Source of the DNA: Lachnospiraceae bacterium
Lineage (GTDB): Bacteria; Bacillota; Clostridia; Lachnospirales; Lachnospiraceae
Length of the DNA: 64,000 nucleotides
Direction of reading: 5' to 3'
NCBI GenBank assembly: GCA_021771695.1
Contig: JAETON010000007.1
Coordinates: forward strand, 49,967 to 113,966
Under the pieces are notes generated by a model. That model was not told the DNA's origin, made no database searches, and saw only the letters and a list, made by a program, of their open reading frames with translations. Below, in pieces: positions 35,528-44,861 of this stretch (positions within the stretch are counted from its first letter, which is position 1; the number at the start of each line of letters is the position of its first letter). The translations under genes and the position numbers were made by a program.

Positions 35528-36256
35528 ATGAAAAATAGTAAAAGAGAGATGAAATCAATAGGAATTTTGGATATACATACACATATTTTATATGGTGTTG
35601 ATGATGGAGCCGCTGATTTAAATGATTCGATGCGGCTTTTAACAGAAGAATGGGAACAAGGAGTACGGAAAGTTGTTTTGACACCGCATTACGGTCCTAA
35701 ATTTGGACATCCTGATCCGAATATGCTTCGAAGAAGATTTCAAGAAATATGTAGGGAAGCAGAAAAGTTTTTTCCTGAATTACAGTTGTTTTTAGGCAGT
35801 GAGTTGTATTACCAGAATACAACAGTGGATGATTTAAAAGCAGGAAAGGCTTTAACGATGAATGAGACAAAATATGTGCTGGTAGAATTTGGCATAGGCG
35901 ACAGCTTTTCAAGAATCGAAAGAGCAATACAAGATTTTGTTTATGCTGGATATATTCCAATTATTGCTCATGTAGAACGTTATGAAAATGTGTTTGGAAA
36001 ATTAAACTTTTTACAGGAGTTCATAAAAGCTGGTGCTTATTTACAGGTGAATGCGAATAGTTTTACCGGGAATTTCTTTGATAAAAGGACAAAGTTTTGT
36101 AAAAAGCTGCTGAAAAATGACATGGTACATTTTATTGCAAGTGACTGCCACGATCTTAGGAACCGCTGTCCGAATATGGCAGAAGTATCGGCGGATGTTG
36201 ATGAAAGAATATTATTTGATCATCCTTCTTGGATGCTCAAAGGAAAATATATGTAA
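35528..36256 (+). CDS. cpsB: CpsB/CapC-type tyrosine-protein phosphatase (PHP domain)
   Basis: A 242-residue manganese-dependent PHP phosphatase. ILDIHTHILYGVDDGA holds the first metal-ligand His pair; LTPHYGPKFG, GSELYYQ, IIAHVERYENVFG and ASDCHDLRNR supply the others. It dephosphorylates the tyrosine cluster of the CpsD kinase encoded two genes on, controlling capsule polymerisation. First gene of the capsule operon. Confidence 0.92.
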   Translation: MKNSKREMKSIGILDIHTHILYGVDDGAADLNDSMRLLTEEWEQGVRKVVLTPHYGPKFGHPDPNMLRRRFQEICREAEKFFPELQLFLGSELYYQNTTVDDLKAGKALTMNETKYVLVEFGIGDSFSRIERAIQDFVYAGYIPIIAHVERYENVFGKLNFLQEFIKAGAYLQVNANSFTGNFFDKRTKFCKKLLKNDMVHFIASDCHDLRNRCPNMAEVSADVDERILFDHPSWMLKGKYM

Positions 36257-36270
36257 GGAGTATAAAAACA

Positions 36271-37005
36271 ATGTATGAATTAGAAAACCGAAAGGCTCAA
36301 ATTGAGGCGGAAGAAATTGATTTGAAAGAATTGTTTCTCGTATTAAAAAGTAAAATTCTCGTGATTTTACTTGTAACCCTTTTGTTTGCAGGCGGAACAG
36401 GAATTGCCACGAAGTTTTTTATTACACCAATGTATTCTTCATCTGTACAGCTGTATGTAACTTCCAAAACAAGTTTAACACAATTGACAGATTTGACGAT
36501 GGGGAATCAGTTGACACAGGATTATATGGTTATTGTAAAGACAAGATCCGTACTGGAGACGGTCATCAAAAAGCTGGACTTAGATTTCGATTACAAAGAG
36601 CTGGAAAAAAAGATTACAGTAAGCAACCCTTCAGATACACGCATTATGGAAATCTCAGTCAGTGATTCAAATCCGTTAATGGCGAAAGAAATTACGCAGG
36701 AATTAGCGGAGGTAACAGCAAAAAGAATTTCTAAAAAACTTGATGTGAAGAAACCAACGATTATCGAAGATGCTTATTTAGCGGAAGAACCGGACAGCCC
36801 AAGCCTGCAAAAAAATATTTTGATTGGTGCATTGCTTGGTTTGGTATTGGCTTCCGGGATTATATTAACACGTCATATGCTGAACGATACGATACGAAGT
36901 GAAGAAGATATTGAAAAATATCTGGAGATTAATACTCTTGCAAAACTGCCATTAAATAAAGGTGAGAAAAAGAGGACCAAAAAGGTTAGAAAGGCAGGAA
37001 AATAA
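36271..37005 (+). CDS. cpsC: Capsule chain-length regulator / kinase activator (Wzz-type)
   Basis: A 244-residue membrane protein with two transmembrane helices (about residues 30-50 and 185-205) bracketing an extracellular coiled-coil-prone domain (YSSSVQLYVTSKTSLTQ). The proline-containing segment before the second helix (EEPDSPSLQKNI) is typical of polysaccharide co-polymerases. It activates the cytoplasmic CpsD kinase. ATG 36271 follows AAGGAG; an in-frame start at 36229 overlaps cpsB. Confidence 0.92.
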   Translation: MYELENRKAQIEAEEIDLKELFLVLKSKILVILLVTLLFAGGTGIATKFFITPMYSSSVQLYVTSKTSLTQLTDLTMGNQLTQDYMVIVKTRSVLETVIKKLDLDFDYKELEKKITVSNPSDTRIMEISVSDSNPLMAKEITQELAEVTAKRISKKLDVKKPTIIEDAYLAEEPDSPSLQKNILIGALLGLVLASGIILTRHMLNDTIRSEEDIEKYLEINTLAKLPLNKGEKKRTKKVRKAGK

Positions 37006-37007
37006 AT

Positions 37008-37724
37008 ATGAAAAAATTGAAAATGCATCTGCCGGAAAATAGTGATTGCAGAATGGCAGAGGGAATGAATCAGTTAAAGACAAATTTAATGTTTTGTGGT
37101 GATAATATTCATGCAATTACAGTAACAAGCAGTGTTCCCAATGAAGGGAAAAGCGCTGTGGCTTTTGAGTTAGCGAGAACTTTGGCGGAAAATGAGAAGA
37201 AAATATTGCTGGTCGATGGTGACTTGAGAAAGTCTGTGATGGTTGGAAAATACCATATGGAAGGTATTGACAAGGGGATGACACATTATTTAACAGGACA
37301 GGCAGCATGGGATGAAGTGATTTATGAAACAGAAGAAGAAGGATTTTACATCGCAGCTGCGGGACCATTATCACCTGATCCAACCAGTCTTTTGAACTCA
37401 GAATTGTTTGAAGATTTTGTAAAAAAAGCAAAAGAATACTTTGATTATGTGGTGATTGATGCACCGCCGCTGGGCTTGGTAATTGATGCAGTCATTATAG
37501 GACAATCAACAGACGGTGCAATTGTCGTGATCGAACAGGGAGTGATTAAAAAGAAAATTGTTCAAGATGTTGTAAAACAGTTGAAAATGGGCGGTATCCG
37601 TATTTTGGGAGCCGTATTAAATAAAGTAGATGAACGAGGCGGAGTCTATGGAAGTTATGAATATAAATATGGCTATGGATATTATGGTGATGATAAGGGG
37701 AAAAAGCATAGAAAACACTCATAG
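37008..37724 (+). CDS. cpsD: CpsD/CapB-type tyrosine kinase
   Basis: A 238-residue BY-kinase. Walker A SSVPNEGKSAVAFELA near residue 45, Walker A' LLVDGDLRKS near 66, and Walker B YVVIDAPPLG near 148 are present. The C-terminus is an autophosphorylation tyrosine cluster (GSYEYKYGYGYYGDD, seven Tyr in a short tail). It starts 2 bases after cpsC, whose product activates it, and is reversed by the CpsB phosphatase. Confidence 0.94.
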   Translation: MKKLKMHLPENSDCRMAEGMNQLKTNLMFCGDNIHAITVTSSVPNEGKSAVAFELARTLAENEKKILLVDGDLRKSVMVGKYHMEGIDKGMTHYLTGQAAWDEVIYETEEEGFYIAAAGPLSPDPTSLLNSELFEDFVKKAKEYFDYVVIDAPPLGLVIDAVIIGQSTDGAIVVIEQGVIKKKIVQDVVKQLKMGGIRILGAVLNKVDERGGVYGSYEYKYGYGYYGDDKGKKHRKHS

Positions 37725-37744
37725 CCTGAGGGGAGGAACCATGG

Positions 37745-38785
37745 ATGGAAAATAAAAAAAGAAAGAAAATTGTCAATGTGATTTTGATTGCAGCAATTGT
37801 GATTTTAGCAGCAGTCATTGTGAAATTATTGATTTTTACACCAACAAAGAAAGACTCTAAAGAAGAAAAAAATCTGAAAGAGGCAATGACAACAGAAGAA
37901 CACGAAGAACAGGAGGAAGGCAGTGAAACTTTTGCGATTTTCGGAGTGGATTCCAGATCCAATCAATCGGGAAAAGGAACACGTTCTGATTCTTTGATGG
38001 TTGTCAATGTAAATCATAAAACAAAGAAAATCAAAGTGGCTTCTGTATTTCGGGATTGTTATGTAAATATCAAAGGACATGGATTAGATAAAATTACCCA
38101 CGCCCATTCTTTTGGCGGGCCGGAACTTGCAGTAGATACGTTAAACCAAAACTTTGATTTAGAATTGGAAAATTATATTACAGTAAACTTTGGAAATGTA
38201 GTAGAAGTTATTGATGATTTGGGCGGCATCGATTTGGATATTCGGGAAGATGAACTTTCTTCTATGAATAGCAGTATTCGTGAATTAAATAAAGTGAATA
38301 AAACAACATCTTTAGAAATTACAGAAACAGGAACTCAGCATGTAGATGGAACGCAGGCAGTGGCGTATTCCAGAGTACGTCATGCAGCAGGAGGAGATTA
38401 TAAGCGTGCAGAACGTCAAAGAACTGTTTTAATGAAGATTTTTGAAGCTGCAAAAACAAAGAAAAAGACAGAATTATTTGAAATCGCCAATCAAATGATG
38501 GACAACATTTCAACCAGTTATTCTTCAGGGGAAGTCTTAGATTTACTGGCATATTTGTCAAAATATCAGATGACAGAAACGAAAGGTTTCCCGCGAAAGC
38601 TTTGGGGTGGAATGATTGGAAAAGTATGGTATGGCGTACCGGTTACTTTAGAAAGTATGTCAGCTGATATGCATGAATACCTATTTGATGATAAAGATTA
38701 TAAGCCTTCTGCAAAGGTAAAGAAAATCAGCGATGAAATTAAGCAGTATGCATCGACTCCAAATGAAGATTTGGATCATGAATAA
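37745..38785 (+). CDS. LytR-CpsA-Psr (LCP) family glycopolymer transferase
   Basis: A 346-residue membrane-anchored protein: a basic N-terminus and one transmembrane helix at about residues 8-29, then the LCP domain starting FAIFGVDSRSNQSGKGTRSD, with the Arg/Asp residues that bind the lipid pyrophosphate, and AVAYSRVRHAAGGDYKRAERQR near residue 210. LCP enzymes transfer undecaprenyl-linked capsule or teichoic polymer to peptidoglycan. This suggests a wall-attached rather than only secreted polymer. Confidence 0.92.
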   Translation: MENKKRKKIVNVILIAAIVILAAVIVKLLIFTPTKKDSKEEKNLKEAMTTEEHEEQEEGSETFAIFGVDSRSNQSGKGTRSDSLMVVNVNHKTKKIKVASVFRDCYVNIKGHGLDKITHAHSFGGPELAVDTLNQNFDLELENYITVNFGNVVEVIDDLGGIDLDIREDELSSMNSSIRELNKVNKTTSLEITETGTQHVDGTQAVAYSRVRHAAGGDYKRAERQRTVLMKIFEAAKTKKKTELFEIANQMMDNISTSYSSGEVLDLLAYLSKYQMTETKGFPRKLWGGMIGKVWYGVPVTLESMSADMHEYLFDDKDYKPSAKVKKISDEIKQYASTPNEDLDHE

Positions 38786-38828
38786 AAATGAAATAATGGG
38801 GAAATGAAAAGCAGGGAGAAGGAAAAAG

Positions 38829-40931
38829 TTGGGGAAAGACATTTTTGAGAGGGACAAGAGAATAAAGAAAAAATTTCGAATAGAACATTGGCGGGTCGTT
38901 GCATTATATTTGATGGTCTATGATATTTTGGCAGTAAATGCCGCATATTTTCTGGCGTTATGGCTTCGATTTGACTGCCGGTTTCAGTTGATTCCAAAAG
39001 AATATATCAATTTGTATTTGTGGTTTGTTCCGGCGTACTCTGTGGTTTGTGCCATTGTGTTCTGGTACCTTAGACTATATAAGAGTATTTGGAGATTTGC
39101 CAGTTATACAGAATTGGTAAGAACAACGATGGCATCTGTGATTACTTCGGTATTCCATGTTGCTGGCATTACCGAAGTATGTCAGCTCGCGGGAAAACAT
39201 TTTGAACGAATGCCGATTTCTTATTATGTATTTGGAATGCTGATTCAGTTTTTATTGATTTTGGGAATTCGATTTTCATACCGTTTGATCTTATTATTGA
39301 GGAATTCCAGAGAGAAAACCAATGAACAAGTTATTACCGGGAGGGTTATGCTGATTGGTGCAGGTTCTGCAGGACAGATGATTTTACGGGATTTGAATAA
39401 AGCAAAAGAAACCAATGAAAAAGTCTGCTGTATTATTGATGATAATCCAAACAAATGGAATCGTTTTATTGATGGCGTTCCAGTTGCAGGAGGACGGGAT
39501 GATATTATGGAAAATGTGGAGAAATTTCATATTAATAAGATTTTTCTTGCAATCCCAAGTGCGACTGCCGAAGAAAAAAGAGATATTTTGAATATCTGTA
39601 AGGAGACCGGATGTGAATTAAAGAATCTTCCGGGAATGTACCAATTTGTAACAGGTGAAGTCACTGCCAATGCAATGAAAGAAGTTGCGGTAGAAGATTT
39701 ACTTGGACGGGATACAATCAAGGTTAATATGGATGAAATATTCCGGTATTTGAAAGATAAAACTATCCTTGTCACAGGCGGAGGGGGATCTATCGGAAGT
39801 GAGTTATGCAGACAGATTGCAGGGCATCAACCGAGACAGTTGATTATTTTTGATGTGTATGAAAATAATGCATATAGCATTCAGCAGGAGTTAAAAAAGA
39901 AGTATCCTGAATTGAATTTGACGGTTTTGATTGGTTCTGTGCGGGACAGCAGACGTATTAACCATGTATTTGAAACATATAAGCCGGATGTGGTTTACCA
40001 TGCTGCGGCGCATAAACATGTTCCATTAATGGAAGACAGTCCTTGCGAAGCAATTAAAAATAATGCCATTGGTACATATAAAACAGCGTATGCTGCCATG
40101 TTGAATGGATGTAAACGTTTTGTGTTAATTAGTACGGATAAAGCCGTAAATCCGACCAATATTATGGGAGCCAGCAAACGGCTTTGTGAAATGATTATTC
40201 AATCCTTTGACAAAATGATCAAAGAAAACCGGGAGGACGAAATTCCCAGACTGTATGTCCATGCTGAAGATGAAGGCGGCAGCATGAAAAATTTTCATAA
40301 AATGAGAACACATGCAGTCACAGAATTTGTAGCGGTTCGTTTTGGAAATGTATTGGGAAGCAATGGTTCCGTTGTACCATTATTTAAAAAGCAGATTGCT
40401 GCCGGAGGTCCTGTGACCGTAACTCATCCGGATATTATTCGTTATTTTATGACGATACCTGAAGCGGTAAGTTTGGTCTTACAAGCTGGGACTTATGCTA
40501 AGGGCGGTGAAATCTTTGTGTTAGATATGGGTTCACCAGTCAAAATTGATACTTTAGCCAGAAGTTTAATTAAATTATCCGGATATAAGCCAGACATAGA
40601 TATCAAGATTGAATATACTGGCCTGCGTCCCGGTGAAAAGTTATATGAAGAAAAACTGATGGCTGAGGAAGGGTTAAAAACAACGCCCAATAAGCTGATT
40701 CACATTGGATGCCCGATTCCGTTTGATATAGAGAAGTTTTTAGTTCAACTGGAAGAATTGATGTATAAAAGTTATGAAAATAGTGAGAATATCAGAAGGT
40801 TTGCAGCTGATATGGTTTCCACTTATCAATTAGAGGAGGAAGAAAAGGTTGAGGTAAAGAGGGAAGAAGCTTCCGTGGTGGATATACAAGGGTATATTGG
40901 TGAAGAGGAATATCATTTAATGGCAAAGTAA
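38829..40931 (+). CDS. UDP-HexNAc 4,6-dehydratase, membrane type (CapD/PglF-like)
   Basis: A 700-residue protein. Four N-terminal transmembrane helices (about 20-140) precede a first Rossmann fold (MLIGAGSAGQMILRDL near 175) and the catalytic SDR domain starting GGGGSIGSELC near 316. STDKAVNPTNIMGASKR near 446 has Met in place of the usual Tyr, as in PglF and WbpM. It makes the UDP-2-acetamido-4-keto-6-deoxy sugar for the aminotransferase next door. TTG start, preceded by GGGAGAAGG. The C-terminal 40 residues are acidic. Confidence 0.9.
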   Translation: MGKDIFERDKRIKKKFRIEHWRVVALYLMVYDILAVNAAYFLALWLRFDCRFQLIPKEYINLYLWFVPAYSVVCAIVFWYLRLYKSIWRFASYTELVRTTMASVITSVFHVAGITEVCQLAGKHFERMPISYYVFGMLIQFLLILGIRFSYRLILLLRNSREKTNEQVITGRVMLIGAGSAGQMILRDLNKAKETNEKVCCIIDDNPNKWNRFIDGVPVAGGRDDIMENVEKFHINKIFLAIPSATAEEKRDILNICKETGCELKNLPGMYQFVTGEVTANAMKEVAVEDLLGRDTIKVNMDEIFRYLKDKTILVTGGGGSIGSELCRQIAGHQPRQLIIFDVYENNAYSIQQELKKKYPELNLTVLIGSVRDSRRINHVFETYKPDVVYHAAAHKHVPLMEDSPCEAIKNNAIGTYKTAYAAMLNGCKRFVLISTDKAVNPTNIMGASKRLCEMIIQSFDKMIKENREDEIPRLYVHAEDEGGSMKNFHKMRTHAVTEFVAVRFGNVLGSNGSVVPLFKKQIAAGGPVTVTHPDIIRYFMTIPEAVSLVLQAGTYAKGGEIFVLDMGSPVKIDTLARSLIKLSGYKPDIDIKIEYTGLRPGEKLYEEKLMAEEGLKTTPNKLIHIGCPIPFDIEKFLVQLEELMYKSYENSENIRRFAADMVSTYQLEEEEKVEVKREEASVVDIQGYIGEEEYHLMAK

Positions 40932-40970
40932 TATAGTATATTATGAAATAGAAATGTGAGGGGAATGATA

Positions 40971-42215
40971 ATGGGAAAAAGGAATATTTCATTTAGTCTG
41001 CCGGATGTTACAGAATTAGAAATTCAAGAGGTGATAGAAGCATTACACTCTGGATGGATTACTACAGGACCAAGGGCAAAACAATTAGAAAAGAATTTAG
41101 CTGAATTTTTGGAACTACCGACACAAGCACCGAATGTGGTCTGTCTGAATTCTGCTACTGCTTCGGAAGAATTGAATCTTCGTATTCTTGGTATTGGAGA
41201 AGGGGATGAAGTAATTGTTCCTGCGTATACATATACGAGTACGGCTTCTGCAGCTATTCATGTAGGAGCGACAGTTAAATTTGTTGATTCACAGAAAGAT
41301 TCCTGTGAAATGGATTATGATCAGATGGAAGAAGCTATTACAGAAAAAACGAAAGCCATTATACCAGTAGATTTGGGTGGCGTCGTCTGTGATTATGACA
41401 GGATTTTTAAAGCTGTAGAAAATAAAAGATCAATGTTTAGAGCAAATGGAAACACTAATTTAGGACAGCGAATTCAAAAATCGTTAGGAAGAGTAGCCGT
41501 TGTAGCTGATTGTGCACATGCACTAGGCTCTTCAAAAAAGGGTGTTAAGGTAGGGAATATTGCTGATTTTAGTTCTTTTTCTTTTCATGCAGTGAAAAAT
41601 CTTACAACGGCAGAAGGTGGAGCAGCTTCATGGAGAAGTATTTCAGGAATAGATAATGAGGAAATATATAAACAATATCAGTTATATAGTCTTCATGGAC
41701 AATCAAAAGACGCACTTGCAAAAACTAAATTAGGTTCGTGGGAATATGATATCGTTGGACCTTGGTATAAATGTAATATGACAGATATTCAGGCGGCAAT
41801 AGGATTAAAGCAATTGGAACGTTATCCTGAATTGTTGAAAAGACGAAAAGAAATAATAGCTAAATATGACACTATGTGCAATGAATTAGGCGTAGAACAT
41901 CTTATTCATTTTGGGGAGGGCTTTAGTAGTTCTGGTCATTTATATTTAACGAGAGTGCCGGAAATTGATACGGAGCAGAGGAATGAGATTATTGTTAAAA
42001 TGGCAGAGATGGGAGTTGCTACGAACGTTCATTACAAGCCACTCCCGATGATGACTGCTTACAAGGCATTAGGTTGGGACATTACAGATTTTCCGAATGC
42101 CTATAATTATTATCACAACTTGATTACATTGCCGTTGCATACGAAACTGTCTGATGAAGATGTGGAGTATGTAATTGAAAGTTTTAAGAAAACAATTGAA
42201 TTATATATTAAATAA
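40971..42215 (+). CDS. DegT/DnrJ/EryC1/StrS sugar aminotransferase
   Basis: A 414-residue PLP enzyme. SGWITTGPRAKQLEKNLAEF at the start, AYTYTSTASAAIHVGATVKFVD, ADCAHALGSSKKG, and the PLP Lys in SFHAVKNLTTAEGGA near residue 209. It transaminates the 4-keto sugar made by the preceding dehydratase, giving a 4-amino-4,6-dideoxy HexNAc, the bacillosamine precursor by analogy with PglE. ATG 40971 is set by GAGGGG; the in-frame ATG at 40956 lacks such a site. Confidence 0.92.
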   Translation: MGKRNISFSLPDVTELEIQEVIEALHSGWITTGPRAKQLEKNLAEFLELPTQAPNVVCLNSATASEELNLRILGIGEGDEVIVPAYTYTSTASAAIHVGATVKFVDSQKDSCEMDYDQMEEAITEKTKAIIPVDLGGVVCDYDRIFKAVENKRSMFRANGNTNLGQRIQKSLGRVAVVADCAHALGSSKKGVKVGNIADFSSFSFHAVKNLTTAEGGAASWRSISGIDNEEIYKQYQLYSLHGQSKDALAKTKLGSWEYDIVGPWYKCNMTDIQAAIGLKQLERYPELLKRRKEIIAKYDTMCNELGVEHLIHFGEGFSSSGHLYLTRVPEIDTEQRNEIIVKMAEMGVATNVHYKPLPMMTAYKALGWDITDFPNAYNYYHNLITLPLHTKLSDEDVEYVIESFKKTIELYIK

Positions 42216-42232
42216 AAGTGGAGATATTAAAG

Positions 42233-42931
42233 ATGAGATGGAAAGAGTGGGATGATTTACCAAAGGGATTACAAAAACCTGAAGTAAAAGAATACTACAA
42301 TATTTTATCTGAAAAAAAAATAAGTTTAAAATTGAAAAGAATCTTTGACATTGTTCTTGCTAGTATGATATTAATTGTACTTGCACCAGTTATGTTAATA
42401 ATTTCGTTAATGATTGTAGTGGATTCTCCAGGAGGGATTTTTTATCGCCAAGAAAGAGTTACTACATATGGAAAGAAATTTTATATTCATAAATTCAGGA
42501 CAATGGTTAAAGATGCAGATAAAATTGGTTCTGCTGTAACTGTAAGTAGAGATGGGAGAATTACTAAAATAGGGGCATTTCTTAGGAAATATAGGATTGA
42601 TGAATTTCCACAGCTTATCGATATTATCCGCGGAGATATGAGTTTTGTTGGAACACGTCCAGAAGTAACTAAATATGTGAAAAAGTATACTCCGGAAATG
42701 AGAGCAACACTGCTTTTACCAGCAGGAATTACAAGTGAAGCAAGTATTAGATATAAAGACGAAGCAGAACTTTTGAATGCTGCGGAAGATGTAGATAAAG
42801 TATATATTGAAGAGGTACTACCAGAGAAAATGAAGTATAATCTTGAAAGTATTCAAAGATTTAGTTTTTGGAATGAGTTTGTAATAATGTTTTGTACTGT
42901 TTTTGCAGTAATAGGGAAAGAGTGTGAGTAA
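42233..42931 (+). CDS. Phosphoglycosyl transferase (initiating sugar transferase)
   Basis: A 232-residue monotopic transferase that puts the first sugar phosphate on undecaprenyl phosphate. KRIFDIVLASMILIVLAPVM is the membrane re-entrant helix near residue 40, then SPGGIFYRQERV, KFRTM, the catalytic LRKYRIDEFPQL with Asp-Glu, and RGDMSFVGTRPE. Its N-terminal extension of about 35 residues is unusual. With the dehydratase and aminotransferase upstream, a bacillosamine-like first sugar is likely. ATG 42233 has GGAG before it; GTG 42218 is the alternative. Confidence 0.92.
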   Translation: MRWKEWDDLPKGLQKPEVKEYYNILSEKKISLKLKRIFDIVLASMILIVLAPVMLIISLMIVVDSPGGIFYRQERVTTYGKKFYIHKFRTMVKDADKIGSAVTVSRDGRITKIGAFLRKYRIDEFPQLIDIIRGDMSFVGTRPEVTKYVKKYTPEMRATLLLPAGITSEASIRYKDEAELLNAAEDVDKVYIEEVLPEKMKYNLESIQRFSFWNEFVIMFCTVFAVIGKECE

Positions 42932-42937
42932 GAAGTT

Positions 42938-43690
42938 ATGGTAAAAGGATTAGTATCGGTTATTACACCGACATATAATTGTGCAAATTTTATTGGAGAA
43001 ACAATTGAATCTGTCCAGGCTCAAACATATAAAAATTGGGAAATGATTATTGTTGATGATGTCTCTATAGATAATACAACAGAAATAGTTAAAAAATATA
43101 TGGATGATGATTCACGCATTAGATATTATAAATTGAAGAAAAATTCAGGAGCGGCAGTTGCAAGAACTGCTGCAATGAAACTAGCAAATGGTCAGTACAT
43201 GGCATTTTTGGATAGTGATGATATTTGGATGTCTGATAAATTACGAAAGCAACTTGATTTTATGAAAAAAACAGGTTATGCGTTTACTTGTACTGCTTAT
43301 GAACAAATTGATGAAAAGAGTAGGAGTTTAAATAGGATAGTAAGACCTAGAGAAAAGTGTGATTATAATAGACTTTTGTTGGATTGTCCAGTTGGAAATA
43401 GTACTGTGATGTATGATGTATCTGTAGTGGGCAAATTTAAAGTTCCAAATATAAGGAAGCGTAACGATGATGCACTTTGGTTGAGAATACTTAAGAAGGA
43501 AAAGTATATTTGGGGTATGAGTGATGTATTAATGAGGTACAGAATTCGTCAGAATAGTATTAGTAGTAATAAATTAAAAGTAATTAAATATCATTGGATT
43601 TTATATAGAGACATAGAACATTTGGGTGTTCTGAGGAGTTGTTTTCATATTTGTTATTGGATTATAATAAAAATTTTAAAAATTAAGTAA
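42938..43690 (+). CDS. Family 2 glycosyltransferase
   Basis: A 250-residue GT-A fold enzyme: LVSVITPTYNCANFIGETI at the start, DDVSIDNTTEIV, GAAVARTAAMKLANGQYMAFLDSDDIW with the metal-binding DSD near residue 97, and KRNDDALWLRIL as the acceptor-side motif. Likely adds the second sugar of the capsule repeat. The donor cannot be read from sequence. Confidence 0.9.
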   Translation: MVKGLVSVITPTYNCANFIGETIESVQAQTYKNWEMIIVDDVSIDNTTEIVKKYMDDDSRIRYYKLKKNSGAAVARTAAMKLANGQYMAFLDSDDIWMSDKLRKQLDFMKKTGYAFTCTAYEQIDEKSRSLNRIVRPREKCDYNRLLLDCPVGNSTVMYDVSVVGKFKVPNIRKRNDDALWLRILKKEKYIWGMSDVLMRYRIRQNSISSNKLKVIKYHWILYRDIEHLGVLRSCFHICYWIIIKILKIK

Positions 43691-44054
43691 AGTTTATAGA
43701 TGAATTATACGGTGCTGATAATGTGTGTATAAGTTCAATTAGATATGTTTAAAGGGAAAGATTAATGTATAATTTTTAGAACGATGTCTGTTTTTGGTTT
43801 TATTCTTATGCTTTTTAAAGACTACGAATATGAAAATTGCATGATTCCAGAATTATTTAAAAAGTTAGATTTGTTATGAGTAAGATTCAGAAGAATCCTG
43901 ATAACTAAATTAAATCTGAAAATGATTCTTTCTATATTTAGATGAAATTAGTGGATTTTAGTAAATGTATTTATAAGCTAGTGCATTCATTAATTGGTTT
44001 TTGTAGGTAATAATCATTAAATATTAATAAAATTTTATATGGAGAAAAAAGAAT
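43691..44054. other. 364-bp AT-rich gap in capsule operon
   Basis: No ORF above 31 codons with a credible ribosome binding site. A 31-codon stretch (MSVFGFILMLFKDYEYENC...) near 43785-43880 could be a gene remnant, but I recognise no family. It is the longest unexplained gap between capsule genes. Confidence 0.4.
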
Positions 44055-44861
44055 ATGAAGAGTGTAATTGTTTGTGTGAACTATAATTCTTTTGAAGAAT
44101 TATTAAAATATTTGAATTCTCTTCAGAAGGCTTATAGATATTATGGAAAAGAGAATAGTTTATTGGTTCTTATAGCCGATAATTCTGAAAAGAAAAAAGA
44201 GGTAAAGGATATTTATTCTTTCGATTTGCAACAGGTATTTACAGGAGAAAATTTGGGATATTTAGGTGGTGTTTCATATGCTATATGTAAATCAAAGATA
44301 GATTTGTTATCTTTTGATTATGTAATTATATCTAATGTTGATCTTTCGGTAAAAGAAAATTTTTTTGTTGAATTATTTGAAACTGATTTTGCTGGAGATA
44401 TAGGATGTATTGCTCCGTCAATTTTGTCTATAAGTGAGAATAGGGACAGAAATCCTAAGATTCTAAAACGATACAGTCTTAAAAAGTTACAATTTTTAAA
44501 AGTTATGTACAAATTGCCTGCTTTGTATTATACATATACAAAATTATTTTATTCTTTAAGAAGAAAAAAAGTGCAAAATTATAAAGAAGGGTATATATAT
44601 GCTCCTCATGGATCTTTTATGATATTTACTAAAAAATTTGCTCCATTTCTTCAGAAAATGAAATACTCAGCCTTTTTGTTTGGGGAAGAAATTTATTTTG
44701 CAGAAAACTTGCAGAAAATGTCATTAAAAACTTTTTATAAACCTTCTATAGTTGTGAATGATTTAGATCATGTTAGTACAAGTAAATTAAAAGCAAAGAT
44801 TTATTTTAAATATAATTATGGGGCAATTGATATGTTGATAAAGGAGTATTATAATGAATAA
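44055..44861 (+). CDS. Family 2 glycosyltransferase (rhamnosyltransferase-like)
   Basis: A 268-residue GT2 relative. SVIVCVNYNSFEELLKYLNS, IADNSEKKKEV, and FTGENLGYLGGVSYAI match the N-terminal nucleotide-binding pattern of rhamnosyl- and galactofuranosyltransferases; YAPHGSFMIFTKKF and FLFGEEIYFAENL are the acceptor-region equivalents. Codon use is very AT-rich, like the rest of the capsule block. The last 8 bases overlap the next gene. Confidence 0.85.
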   Translation: MKSVIVCVNYNSFEELLKYLNSLQKAYRYYGKENSLLVLIADNSEKKKEVKDIYSFDLQQVFTGENLGYLGGVSYAICKSKIDLLSFDYVIISNVDLSVKENFFVELFETDFAGDIGCIAPSILSISENRDRNPKILKRYSLKKLQFLKVMYKLPALYYTYTKLFYSLRRKKVQNYKEGYIYAPHGSFMIFTKKFAPFLQKMKYSAFLFGEEIYFAENLQKMSLKTFYKPSIVVNDLDHVSTSKLKAKIYFKYNYGAIDMLIKEYYNE

